Shown in pieces: positions 30,687 through 40,282 of a stretch of 64,000 nt of DNA (position 1 is its first letter; every line of letters begins with the position of its first letter). The notes beneath the pieces are model-generated. The model made no database searches and was not told the origin of the DNA. It was given only the letters and a program-made list of their open reading frames with translations. Origin of the DNA: CAVQRC01 sp963715045 (lineage in GTDB: Bacteria; Planctomycetota; Planctomycetia; Pirellulales; Lacipirellulaceae). The position numbers and the translations under genes were made by a program. The stretch covers positions 186,001 through 250,000 of the forward strand of contig CAVQRC010000016.1 in assembly GCA_963715045.1 (NCBI GenBank), in the 5' to 3' direction.

Positions 30687-32012
30687 TCAGGCGATCAGTT
30701 CGCGAATCGGCTGGCCGACGTCGTTGATCTTCACGGGCCGGCCGTCGGGAGTTACGAGGGCAGTCCCGGGATCGATGCCCAGCAACGTGAAGATCGTCAC
30801 GGCCAGATCGGCGGGCGTGACGGGCCGGTCCAGCGGGCTCTCGCCCCGCGAATCGCTCGCCCCAACGACCTGCCCGCCGGGGATCCCGCCGCCGGCCATG
30901 ACGACGCTGAACACCCGCGGCCAGTGATCGCGGCCTCCGGCCGCGTTCAACTTCGGGGTCCGCCCGAATTCACCCATCACGACAACGAGCGTCTCGGCCA
31001 GCAACCGTCGGTCGTGCAGGTCCTCGATCAAAGCGGAGAAGGCGAGATCGAACGACGGGAACAACCCTACCGGCTGACGAGCACCCGTGTATCCGTCCCG
31101 GAGTCGCGTGACCATGTCGTTGTGCGTATCCCAGCCGGTATTGTTGACGGTCACGAACGGCACGCCCCGCTCGACGAGTCGCCGGGCAAGCAAACAACTC
31201 TGACCAATACTACGCGGACCGTACCGCGCCCGCGTCGCCGCGTCTTCCGCTTCGAGATCGAACGCCGCCCGGGCCGACGCGGACGTCATCAGTCGGTAGG
31301 CTTGCTCGAAGATCGGATCGGTCGCGAGGGCCGGATCGGACTGCAGCCTCCGGTCGAGGCGGTCGAGCGCCGCGAGAAACTCCCGCCGCCGGGCCAGCCG
31401 CGCCGACGTCACGCCCGAGTAGGCATCCAGATTCTCCACGCGAAAATCTGGCTTGCCCGGATCGCCACCGACGTCAAATGCCGCCGCGCGACTCGATAGA
31501 AAACCCTCCTGTCGGAACTTCCCCCCGCCGACACGGCTGTGCGGTACCGCGATGAATGGCGGCAGATCGGCCGTCGTCTCGCGGAGTGTCGCCACGACCG
31601 CGCCGTGGGACGGGTACGCCAGCGCCGGCGTCGGCTTGTGGCCGGTCAGCAGGTAATGCGTGCCGAAATTGTGTTCGCCCAGTGGTGACGTGACCGATCG
31701 AACCAGGGCGATGCGGTGGAGAATCCCGGCGGTTCGGGGCAACAGCTCGCTGACCTGCACGCCCGGGATCGCCGTATCCATCGCGGCAAACGGGCCGCGG
31801 ACTTCGGCAGGTGCCTGCGGCTTGGGATCGAACGAGTCGAGATGACTCGGCCCTCCGTCGAGCCAGATCAGAATGCATGACTTCGCGGTCGCAGCGGTCG
31901 CACCGCCGCCCGGTTTCGCCGCCGCCCTCATCCGCAGCAGATCCGTCCAACCCAGACCGAGCGCTGTCAGGCTGCCGACGCGAAGAAAGTCGTGACGACT
32001 GAGTACACCCAT
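30687..32012 (-). CDS. DUF1501 domain protein with Tat-like leader
   Basis: 441 residues; planctomycete DUF1501 family, related in fold to alkaline phosphatase/sulfatase proteins, function unknown. The start M at 32012 gives a leader with SRHDFLRVGSLTALGLGW, resembling the Tat-type S/T-R-R-x-F-L leaders seen in this family although the twin Arg is RH here. Core motifs: SCILIWLDGGPSHLDSFDPKP, SPLGEHNFGTHYLLTG, VERGVPFVTVNNTGWDTHND, VVVMGEFGRTPKLNAAGGRDHWPRV (hyphenless runs shortened here to the key GEFGRTP and GRDHW) and DVGQPIRELI at the end. The start overlaps the DUF1549 stop by one base (TGATG), so the two are translated together. These paired families are abundant in planctomycetes and probably work in the cell envelope or periplasm. 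Confidence 0.88.
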   Translation of the reverse strand: MGVLSRHDFLRVGSLTALGLGWTDLLRMRAAAKPGGGATAATAKSCILIWLDGGPSHLDSFDPKPQAPAEVRGPFAAMDTAIPGVQVSELLPRTAGILHRIALVRSVTSPLGEHNFGTHYLLTGHKPTPALAYPSHGAVVATLRETTADLPPFIAVPHSRVGGGKFRQEGFLSSRAAAFDVGGDPGKPDFRVENLDAYSGVTSARLARRREFLAALDRLDRRLQSDPALATDPIFEQAYRLMTSASARAAFDLEAEDAATRARYGPRSIGQSCLLARRLVERGVPFVTVNNTGWDTHNDMVTRLRDGYTGARQPVGLFPSFDLAFSALIEDLHDRRLLAETLVVVMGEFGRTPKLNAAGGRDHWPRVFSVVMAGGGIPGGQVVGASDSRGESPLDRPVTPADLAVTIFTLLGIDPGTALVTPDGRPVKINDVGQPIRELIA

Positions 32013-34128
32013 CAATGGTTCGCTCCAAATTCCCGACAGTTCAACAGACTCCACAGGAAATCTTCGAGGTCCTCCGTGCGGCCCGGTTCATCCTCCCCGA
32101 TCGCGGCAACCCACATGTCCAACTCGGCCGCCGTGGGACCCCGGCACAACCCCCGGCGGTAAAACGCTGCGACGATCCTCCGCGTCGACTCCCCGTCGCG
32201 GATCATCATCGCCAGCCGTCCGTCGGGGTCGGTCAGCCGGGCGTTGATTAACGGCCCATTCAGCAACTGCAGCCTGGTTTCCAGCCCACCCGATGCGACC
32301 GGAGGCGACTCGCATGCCTCGTTCCGATCGCAGCGGCCCAGCACCTCGAGTTCAGCCGCATCGCGTGGCGCGACGACCTCGATCGCCCTGCCACCGGGCA
32401 TGTCCGGGTCGTAGGTCGCCGCGACACCGGTCACATCGCTGATCATGTCGGCAAGGACCTCGGCGTCGAGTGGCTTGCGATAGGCGTGAGAGTAGAAGCG
32501 ATCGTCGATCAAATTGCCCGCCACCGGCACGGAACTCCGACCATACGCAGCAGAACTGCAGATGACACGGATGACATCCCGCAACCGACCATCGTGTTGC
32601 TGAAAATACTCCGCCAGTCGGTCCAGCAGCTCGGGATGGGACGCCGGATTGGTCGCCCGCTGGTCGTCGGCCGGCTCGACGAGCCCGCGGCCCATCAACA
32701 TCCGCCACACCCGCCCCACGATCGCCCGCGTGAAGTACGGGTTCTGATCGGCGACGAGCCAGTCAGTGAGCTCGGCACGCGCGGTCTGGTTATCGAGGTT
32801 GCGGTCGCCTGGAATCCGCGGCAAAGCAGGTCGACCGGTCCTTGGGTGAATGACTTCGCCCCGTTCCGAACCCGCACAACCCGACCACGATCGAGCCGGG
32901 CGAAAACCTGCGCGAGGCCGTGGTAATCGTCCTGAGTCCAGTGATCGAGGGGATGGTTGTGGCAATTGGCGCACCGCAAGCGAACGCCGAGAAAGACCTC
33001 GCTGACGTACTCGGCCTCGTCGCGCGGCGAGGCGTGAAGGCGGTGAATCGTGGCGGGTGGATACGCGTGCGAGTCGCCTTCGGCGAGGATCAGGTCGCGG
33101 ACGACTTTGTGGTAGGGAGTGTCTCGACGTAGCTGCTCGGCGATCCAGTCGCAGAGCCTGCGGGCCGCCTCGCGGTCGTTGCCAGGCGGACGAACGCGGA
33201 GCACTTGGGCGAGCCGAAACGTCCAGAAACGGACATACTCTTCGGACTCGAGCAACTGTTCGATCAAATGGTTCCGCTTGTCGCCGCGGGTGTCGGCAAG
33301 GTAGGACGCTTGTTCATCGGGGGCCGGCAGCCGGCCAATCAGGTCGAGATACAGCCTTCGTGCGAACACGTCGTCGGCTGCCGGTGGCGAGATCGGGAGT
33401 CGCAGTTCGGTGAGCGTGGCGAGGATTTCGTCATCGATCCAGTTCCGGCGGGCCTCGGCCGGCCAATCGGTAGACCCGCGGTCGCCCAGCGGTGAGGTGA
33501 TCGTGAGCGGCACCGCACGGCTTGCGAACCGCAACATCACAACCTGTCGACCAGGGCGAGCGACGTGGATGGTCCCGTCGCGGTCGACTTCGACGGCCGA
33601 CTTGTCGAGCGGCGTGAAGGTGGCCAGGTGCGTCACGTCACGACAGGTGCCATCGTCGAACGTCGCCGTGGCACGCATCGGGATGTCCGCCGGAACACGG
33701 TTCAAAACCACGATCGCCGGCGCGATCTCGAGCGACTCGAGATTACGCAATTTCAGTCGGCGGGCACCTTCAGCGATCCACCGCAGCAATGTCCGGGCGT
33801 GCTCTCCTTCGCCCTCCAGCACATCACCGCCACCGTGGTCGAGCAGGCCGGTCGGCTTCGCAAGCAACAGGCTCTCTTGGGGGTCAGCCAGGTTAACGCG
33901 ACGGCCCGCAAGTTCGCGAACGATCATCCGGTAATCAAGGTCGGCGTCGCCGCCAAACAGCGAGAGTCGGAACCCCGCCTGGCCGGCCGCACCGCCATGG
34001 CAGGCGGCCGCGTTGCAACCCGCCCGGGAGAGAATCGGCACAATCTGGCTGTCGAAGTCGATCGGCTCGGCGATGGCCGATGACGGCAGAATCAACAGTG
34101 AGAGAACGAAGATACCGACTATCTGCAT
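32012..34128 (-). CDS. DUF1549/DUF1553 planctomycete cytochrome-like protein, one frameshift
   Basis: About 705 residues. The start M at 34128 gives a clear signal peptide (IVGIFVLSLLILPSSAIA). An N-terminal c-type-cytochrome-like segment holds GCNAAACHGGAAGQ, the CxxxxCH-type motif usual in these proteins, then a Big-like region (DIPMRATATFDDG). The DUF1549 part shows FARRLYLDLIGRLPAPDEQ and RCANCHNHPLDHWTQDDY with a canonical CxxCH. The frame changes near 32860. DUF1553 continues as FTRAIVGRVWRMLMGRGLVEP, KPLDAEVLADMISDVTG and LLNGPLINARL, and ends LLNCREF with a stop that overlaps the DUF1501 start. It is exported; the redox or hydrolytic role is unknown. It is followed by DUF1501 and preceded at 40 bases by a redoxin-like gene. 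Confidence 0.86.
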
Positions 34129-34168
34129 GCGATTGTCTGGGGCAAGTGTCGTCCGGCGGCGATCCGAC

Positions 34169-35056
34169 TCACTCGGAAGCTTCGGCTGCTTTCTCCGGAT
34201 CGTTCTCGCCGAACTCCCTGGCCCACTTGCGGAGATACGTCTGGGCGTGCGGCGTGCCGTAGTTCTCAATTCGGCCGGCGGCGATGATGCGGTTGGCGAC
34301 CTCGGCGACACGGGTGCGAAACGCTGCGTTCCGAGCCGCCAGTTCTTCGACTTTCGCGGCCGCCATGTCGACCTGTTCATCCGAGGCTGTCTTCTGAATC
34401 ACGGGCGATAACATCGCGCGAAATCGCCCGTCGTCCATTCGCCCCGCTCCCCTGCCTTGCCCCTGCTCAACGCCGAGGTCGGCCAGCGTCGGCTGCTCGT
34501 CGCGACCCAGCACCGCGGCGAGGGCGGCGGCAATTCGCGGGGCATCGGCGGCGATCGAAGGTTGCACGAGCGGGAAGTTGGCGGTCACCTTGCCCTCGTT
34601 GGCCACCAGCACGGTCAGCGTCACGTGGCGATTGAGTCCGTAGGCCCCGGGACCCGCTTCCCCGTCGGGCGAAATCCCCAGCGGTATCCCGCGAGGTATT
34701 GCCGGGGAATTGCGGATCCGTTTGAGCCATGTCTCGGTTTCGGTCGCGTCCGACGAGAGAAATACGATGCCGCTGGTCAGTCCATCGTTCTGGTCACGCG
34801 TGGCATAGTTCATGACAGTCCGCGTAAGCCCGATCGAGGGCCGCGTCCGCTCGTGGACCACGACGATGACCAGCGGTCCGCCGTTGGCCATGGCAACCAG
34901 ATCGAAGGTTTGGCCCGCCTGCTCGCCGTAAACGTAGCGAGCCGGAAACGGAGCCAGTGACTCACCGACCTGCGGTCCGGAGAAAACTTCTTCCTGCTGA
35001 CCAACGGCGGTGAGAGTAGAGGACAGACACAACGCAATCGCGAGCAGGGTCCGCAT
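34169..35056 (-). CDS. Secreted redoxin/thioredoxin-fold-like protein
   Basis: 295 residues from M at 35056, chosen because it gives a signal peptide (TLLAIALCLSSTLTAVG) and fits the gene start after a 300-base divergent gap. The middle resembles an AhpC/thioredoxin fold (PFPARYVYGEQAGQTFDLVA, then GGPLVIVVVHERTRPSIGL, and GISPDGEAGPGAYGLNRHVT), but no CxxC or peroxidatic Cys is visible at the expected place. The C-terminal 100 residues are Ala/Glu-rich and helical. It lies 40 bases upstream of the DUF1549 gene on the same strand, so the three genes look like one envelope operon. Function is unassigned; a catalytic thioredoxin seems unlikely without the Cys pair. Confidence 0.7.
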   Translation of the reverse strand: MRTLLAIALCLSSTLTAVGQQEEVFSGPQVGESLAPFPARYVYGEQAGQTFDLVAMANGGPLVIVVVHERTRPSIGLTRTVMNYATRDQNDGLTSGIVFLSSDATETETWLKRIRNSPAIPRGIPLGISPDGEAGPGAYGLNRHVTLTVLVANEGKVTANFPLVQPSIAADAPRIAAALAAVLGRDEQPTLADLGVEQGQGRGAGRMDDGRFRAMLSPVIQKTASDEQVDMAAAKVEELAARNAAFRTRVAEVANRIIAAGRIENYGTPHAQTYLRKWAREFGENDPEKAAEASE

Positions 35057-35356
35057 GGTTTGCCGGGGGTTAGAGGTCGATCCAGAATCGGGCCGGCATT
35101 TTAGCACATCGTGTAGTCCGGGCACTTCGTGACAGGAAAGCGGCGATCCGCAAAACCGCGGGCATGTTCATCACCTGAGGCTGGCCGTCATGCGGTTCCG
35201 GCCGAGGATGATCCGCCGCACCGGGCCACGGAGTGACCCGGCTACGTGTCGCCCCGCTGCATGTGACGCCAGACTGTTGCGGCTACAATAGGCCGTGCGA
35301 CGGCAACCGCCGGTTGCGATCACCGATCCCACGTTAGTTGAGGACTCCGTAAGGCC
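35057..35356. promoter_or_regulatory. Divergent intergenic region before the ceramidase-like gene
   Basis: 300 bases between two divergent genes, so it must contain promoters for both. On the + strand TACAAT at 35284-35289 could be a -10 element, but no convincing -35 box lies upstream. CAACC-GCC-GGTTG at about 35304-35316 is a small inverted repeat. AAGG lies just before the ATG at 35357. No small gene or RNA was recognised. Confidence 0.3.
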
Positions 35357-36641
35357 ATGACGCTGAACTACCGCGTATCGATGCCGACTTTGATCCTCGC
35401 ATTGGTTTGTCTGGTGAAGCCCACGTTCGGGCTCGAGGCTGGTGCTGCCATGCAGATCATCACCCCCGACCCGCTCCTCCCGGTGTCTGGCGGACTTGGC
35501 ACGCCCAATGCGGTCAGCGAGAAGCGAGGCGACCTCACGGCTCGCGCCGCCGTACTTCGCCAGGGCGACGAAACCGTGGCCTTCGTACAGGTCGATCTGA
35601 TCGGGTTTCCCAACGTCTTGGGTAACCGGGTACGAAAGCTGGTGGAGAGGATTCCTCCGGAGAATATCCTGATCGGCGCGACCCACACCCACAGCGCACC
35701 CGATTGCTACGCTTTCCCGGACGGCAAGGGGGGGCACACGGGCGACCTCGAGTATCTCGATTTCGTCTGTCGGCAAGCCGCGGCCGCCATCAACGAGGCC
35801 CTCGACAATCTGCAACCCGCGTCCCTCAAGGTCGCGACCGGCGAAGCCGAAGGCAAGATCGCGTACAACTACTACGCGCCTGATCTCTACGATCGTCGGA
35901 TGAGCGTGATCCAGGCAATCAATTCCAGCGGCGCGAAAATCGTGACCCTCGTCAATTACGCGGTGCATCCCGAAGTACTCGGCAGTGACGCCGGTATTCT
36001 GAGTCCCGATCTGATTGGCCCGATGTGCGAAAAGATCGAGCGGCAGCACGGTGGCCTGGCGATGTTCATCAACGGTGCCCAGGGCGGCATGGTGACTGCC
36101 GACAATCGCGACCTGAACCGCATTCGCGATCCGCTCCGCGGTTACTGGGACGACGATCGTACCTGGGCCGAATGTGTGCGGATCGGGCATCTGATGGCAG
36201 CCGAAGCAGACCGGATCATTGGCCCCGCCGAGGCACACGCCGACCCGCTGCTTGCGTGTCATGCCGTCGACGTACGCTTCCCGGTTGAGAATGATCTCAT
36301 GTGGGCGATCGTCCAGGGCTCGCCGCTCAACTATCCCATGAACGACGATCGAACCATCACCGCCCGGATCAACTTCGTCGAACTGGCCGACGCCCGCATC
36401 CTCACGATCCCGGGCGAGGCGATGCCGAACATCGGCTTCTATCTGAAGCGGAAGATGGGTGGCAAGCACAATCTCTTGTTCGGTCTCACAAACGATGCGT
36501 TCGGCTACATCCTCACGAAGGAAGATTTCCACAGCTTTCCGCGGTACGACTACGTATCCCGGACTTCGCTCGGCGAGCATGACCGGCGAGATCCTGATCG
36601 AGGAGTCGCTGAAGCTGGTGAAACAGGCCACGCAAGAATAG
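35357..36641 (+). CDS. Neutral/alkaline ceramidase-like secreted protein, frameshift near the 3' end
   Basis: About 428 residues. A signal peptide (SMPTLILALVCLVKPTFG) precedes the neutral/alkaline non-lysosomal ceramidase N-terminal domain pattern: AAMQIITPDPLLPVSG, AVLRQGDETVAFVQVDLIG, LIGATHTHSAPDCYA (metal-binding THTHSAPD), VTLVNYAVHPEVLG and MFINGAQGGMVT. It ends with LTNDAFGYILTKEDF. The frame changes near 36580; the last 20 residues (TGEILIEESLKLVKQATQE) are read in the next frame to TAG 36639-36641, just before a tandem repeat. Planctomycetes carry many such proteins, and their natural substrate is not known to be ceramide. Without the correction the frame would run through the repeat as a false 586-residue product. 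Confidence 0.85.
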
Positions 36642-36644
36642 CGG

Positions 36645-36802
36645 CCCGAAGCCCGGCTTCTTCCCCAACATGCCCGCACTCAACCCGGCAAGCCCGAAGC
36701 CCGGCTTCTTCCCCAACATGCCCGCACTCAACTCGGCAGCCCGAAGCCCGGCTTCTTCCCCAACATGCCCGCACCAACCCGGCAGCCGAAGCCGGGCTTC
36801 TC
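36645..36802. repeat. Tandem repeat, three and a half copies of a 45-48-bp palindromic unit
   Basis: Units start at 36645, 36693, 36740 and (partial) 36785. Each begins CCCGAAGCCCGGCTTCTTCC and continues with AACATGCCCGCAC. GAAGCC/GGCTTC inside the unit forms a short hairpin. Related AAGCCCGGC and GCCGGGCTTC pieces occur again at about 36880 and 36966. The region lies between convergent genes (ceramidase + and NRAMP-like -), the usual place for REP-type elements; 36803-36973 holds no gene. Confidence 0.85.
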
Positions 36803-36973
36803 GCGCTCCAATCAACCTCGCGATGGGAGCTGCGGAAATCTGGCAGCGTTGAACTACCATCGCGAATCCGGGCAAAAAAGCCCGGCATTCTGATGCAACG
36901 GTTGGCCATCGCTACCGCCGCTTCACGTAGCCGACGTACCTTTGTGCGGGCGACCACCTCCAAATGCCGGGCT

Positions 36974-38663
36974 TCAGCCCCGCGGCTTCATGAAGAAGCC
37001 GGCCACGGCGAGCAACCCGTACACGCTCGCAATCACGATCACGAGCGTCCCCGCCTGGGGGTCGCTCGCCTTGTCGCGGATCGCCGTCCCGGCCGCCACG
37101 ATGGCTCCGGCCACTGACACCATCATCAGCAGGTTCCATACGAGCATCCGCCCGCCCGTTGGCTTCTGGTCACCGAGGATCTTGCGGCTGTTCATCATCA
37201 TGAAAAACGTGATGTAGGCGATCGGCAGCAGCATCATCCCGAAGCTGGAAGCGATGATGGCCAGGTATACCTTGCTCTCGCCTTCCCAGACCACCCACCA
37301 CATGGCTCCCACGATGCCCGCGATCAGGCAGCCGATGACGTGCAACGAGCCGCCGAGCCGCTGGTTGAACATTTCGCAGACGGCAAATCCGTTAATCAGC
37401 ATCAGGATGATAATGCTCGAAAAACCCATTCCGAACACGCCCAGGCCAAACACGCGGGGCGCGGTCTTCTCGCCCAGCAGCGGCGAGAGGGCCTTGGACA
37501 GATCGAAGGCCGTGCGGCGAACGAGCGACGATACGATCCGCTTCTCCGCTTCAGGCAGGGCCGCCATTCGCGTAAGCCGCTCTTCGTCCGAAAGCCCGGC
37601 AGAGTCTGCGTCACTCCGTTCGTGATCGAGTCGGCCGGCAAGAATTCCCTCGGCTCCCTTGAACAAATCGCTTTGAACCATTCGCTCCGGATCGGTGCTC
37701 AGGAAGTCGTCATCGACCTGGGCATGGAACTCCGAAGCGGACGCGATCACGACACAACTGGTCACCAGGACGTAGGGAATCGCCATGCCGGTCGAGAGGT
37801 CGAAGCGGGCGAGGCCGCGGAAGGTCCGGTCCCAGCCACGATTGAGCAGCGTGTAGGGCATGAGGAACGTCATATTGATTCCAACAGCGGTGGCAGCCGC
37901 GGCGATCATGACTTCGCGCTGCTTCAGGACGACGATGTTCGACCAATAACTCTGCGTCGCTTCGGGGAGCGTACCGATGAGCAGGGCAATCTCGCCGCTG
38001 GGCGTCGTCCACTGGGAGAAGTCCGGAATGAATCCGGTCAGGATCGCGGACCAGTCGAGCGATCCCTTGGAGCCCAGCAGCGCCACCACACAGAAGAAAC
38101 ACACCACGACCATCCCGACGAGGGCCTTGAGAAACCAGTCGAAGGCCCGCGCCGCAACTCCCGGGCGGCTGTTGAGGAAGACGGCGATCCCGGCGGCGAC
38201 AAGCAACACGAGCGACACGGCGAAGCTTCGTGTTGTCGGTATCAGGGAGCGTCTCTTCACCGACCAGGTTCTTGCTAAGGGCCCCGAAGCACAGGCTGAA
38301 TTGCGGCATGCACCAGATCATGTTGGCCAGCATCGTGGCAATCAGCCAGCCCCAGCCAAGCACCGGGTTGATGTGCTGGTTGATCTGGCGAAACGGCCGC
38401 TCGCCGGTCGAGAGCGTCACGTAGCTGATGGCCGAGAGCATCACGACACCCATCGCGATCGCGACCAGCTGCAGCCAGAGCAGACTCGTGCCGCCCAGGA
38501 TGCCCAGAAACAAGGCGCCGGCCAGCGAACCTCCGCCGAGCGTGATCGCACTCTGCAGCCACCCCGGGCCGGAAAGACGGATGTAGGTCGACAGGACCGA
38601 GAGTCCCCCCTTTTGTTGCGCATCAAGAAGGGCCAGGCGATCGCGTTGAACTGGATCGGACAT
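36974..38663 (-). CDS. NRAMP-related divalent metal transporter-like permease, one frameshift
   Basis: About 560 residues and 11-12 membrane segments after joining frames at about 38245 (SKNLVGEETLPDTDN continues into SFAVSLVLLVAAGIAVFL). The opening GPGWLQSAITLGGGSLAGALF corresponds to the first NRAMP helix, but the metal-binding DPGN is replaced by a Gly-rich LGGGS. The helix-6 motif MPH is MPYTLL here. So the fold is NRAMP-like, while Mn/Fe transport by the classical site is doubtful. A soluble loop with acidic residues (about 37550-37720) separates the middle helices. The start M 38663 lies 15 bases from the flavoenzyme stop-side neighbour, and both genes run on the - strand, so they may be co-transcribed (flavoenzyme first). 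Confidence 0.8.
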
Positions 38664-38678
38664 GAAAGCTGCCGCCGT

Positions 38679-40139
38679 TCAGGAGTTGGATGAGGAAGAA
38701 GATGAGTCGTCCGCCGCGGCCCGCTTGAAGGCCTTGAGCTGGGTGGCTGCTTCGAGCTGCTTGTAGTAGTCATCAAGCGGAAAGCAGCCCGAGATCAAAC
38801 CGTTCCGCGGGGCGGTCGTGCAGTCGCTGAATGTACGGCAGATGTACTTGTTCTTTAAGGGTCTGCCGGCCAGCGTATCGGCCGGAAGATCGGGATAGCT
38901 GAGCACCATCCGACCCAGTCCCACCGAATCGACGGCCCCGCTCCGCACGACCGCCTGGGCAACGTTCGGCAACCATTGCTGCAGATAGCTGTATCCGGAA
39001 CCGACGAGGATCAAATCCGCCGCGTAGGCCTTGAGATCGGCCGTCAGGCGAATCTGGCGGGCCACACCCACCAGCGGATCTTCGGGCGGCGAGTAGCCAT
39101 CCGACGGCGGGAACAAGGCCGGTCGCTGAATGTGCGGATTGTAATAGGGACTTCCGACACTGATACAGACCTGATCGATCGCCAACTCGCGGAACATGTC
39201 GAGTAGCCGCTTGGGTTCGGTGAGATCGAAGCCCAGGCCGGTCCCATCGCCCCCGAACGCGTAATCGTAGCGTCCGCTCTCGGGCAGCAAGGGGACGCCC
39301 GCTCCATCCTCCCCTCTGCCAAATGGCACCCAGTCGGCCGCGCTCACGCGAACCACGATGCCCAGCCCGGGGACTTCACTGCGGATGCCCTCGATGACTT
39401 CCCGCAGGAACCGCGTCCGGTTCTCGAAGCTGCCGCCGTACGGACCCGGCCGCTCGAACGCACTGAGAAACTCGTGGCCCAGGTAGCCATGACAATGCTT
39501 GACGTCGACGAATTCGAAGCCGCACTCGGCCGCCAACCGGGCGGCGACGACAAACGCGTCGCGGATCGCCCTGATTTCATCGTCGGTCAGCACGCGGAAA
39601 TCGTCGGTAACGCCGAACCGCTCTTCCAGAATCGGATGGTGATACAGCACCCGTGGCTCTGCACGTTGCTTTTCGCGCGGCCGGGCGAACCGACCGGAAT
39701 GCGTCAACTGCAGGCCGACGTACAGATCGCTGGTCTCACCGAACGCCTCGGCGTGGGCGGCGATCAACGTGTCGCGAAGACCGGCGATCGAATCGCGAGT
39801 ATCCCGATTGAGACAAAGCTGATTCGGATTGGCCCGGCCATCCGCCGTGACGGCTACGGCCTCGCCCCCCCAGATCCATTTCGCCCCACTCAGGCCAAAC
39901 CGCCGCCATCTCCGCTCGGTGTGTTCGGTCGGCCGCCCGTTGAGCGTTCCGTCCCAGCCCTCCATCGGCAGAATCGTGAATCGGTTGCCGACGACGCGGC
40001 CCCCAGCCTCGAGCGGTTGACCAAGCGGCCCCGCAGCTCCGGGCTCGACGGTGGCATCGAACGGGAGCTCGATGCCCAGGGCATCGATGTGCTGCTGGAA
40101 CTTGTCAGGCGTGTTGAAGCGAGCGACGCGAGGATACAT
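38679..40139 (-). CDS. Old yellow enzyme-like NADH:flavin oxidoreductase
   Basis: 486 residues from M at 40139 (MYPRVARFNTPD). FMN-dependent TIM-barrel reductase. Motifs: VGNRFTILPMEGWDG (FMN phosphate-side start), YVGLQLTHSGRFARP with the Q-L-T-H-S-G-R signature, FEFVDVKHCHGYLGHEFLSA (the catalytic HxxH-like KHCHGYL region, typical GYLxxxFL), NRTRFLREVIEGIR and DSVGLGRMVLSYPDL. The C-terminus ends KYICRTFSDCTTAPRNG and a Ser-rich tail. It lacks the FeS and FAD domains of 2,4-dienoyl-CoA reductases, so it is the short OYE type. The physiological substrate is not known; reduction of an unsaturated carbonyl compound is expected from the family. Confidence 0.86.
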   Translation of the reverse strand: MYPRVARFNTPDKFQQHIDALGIELPFDATVEPGAAGPLGQPLEAGGRVVGNRFTILPMEGWDGTLNGRPTEHTERRWRRFGLSGAKWIWGGEAVAVTADGRANPNQLCLNRDTRDSIAGLRDTLIAAHAEAFGETSDLYVGLQLTHSGRFARPREKQRAEPRVLYHHPILEERFGVTDDFRVLTDDEIRAIRDAFVVAARLAAECGFEFVDVKHCHGYLGHEFLSAFERPGPYGGSFENRTRFLREVIEGIRSEVPGLGIVVRVSAADWVPFGRGEDGAGVPLLPESGRYDYAFGGDGTGLGFDLTEPKRLLDMFRELAIDQVCISVGSPYYNPHIQRPALFPPSDGYSPPEDPLVGVARQIRLTADLKAYAADLILVGSGYSYLQQWLPNVAQAVVRSGAVDSVGLGRMVLSYPDLPADTLAGRPLKNKYICRTFSDCTTAPRNGLISGCFPLDDYYKQLEAATQLKAFKRAAADDSSSSSSNS

Positions 40140-40282
40140 CAGGGGAGTAGGGGTCGAGGGGTCAGGGGTCAGGAGCCCTCGGCTCTGCCGGGGGATGGCG
40201 GGCGAAACTACGCCGGGAGTCGGCAGAATCATCCGCCACGGTACGGTAACCGCTTGGTTGTCCGGGGGGCAAGGATCCACAG

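Noticed and set aside
36645..36802. CRISPR array
   Set aside because: Units are directly adjacent with no unique spacers, and no cas genes are present.
35357..37117. A ceramidase with a repeat-rich 170-residue C-terminal extension
   Set aside because: The conserved end is in the next frame and stops at 36641; the extension only translates the tandem repeat.
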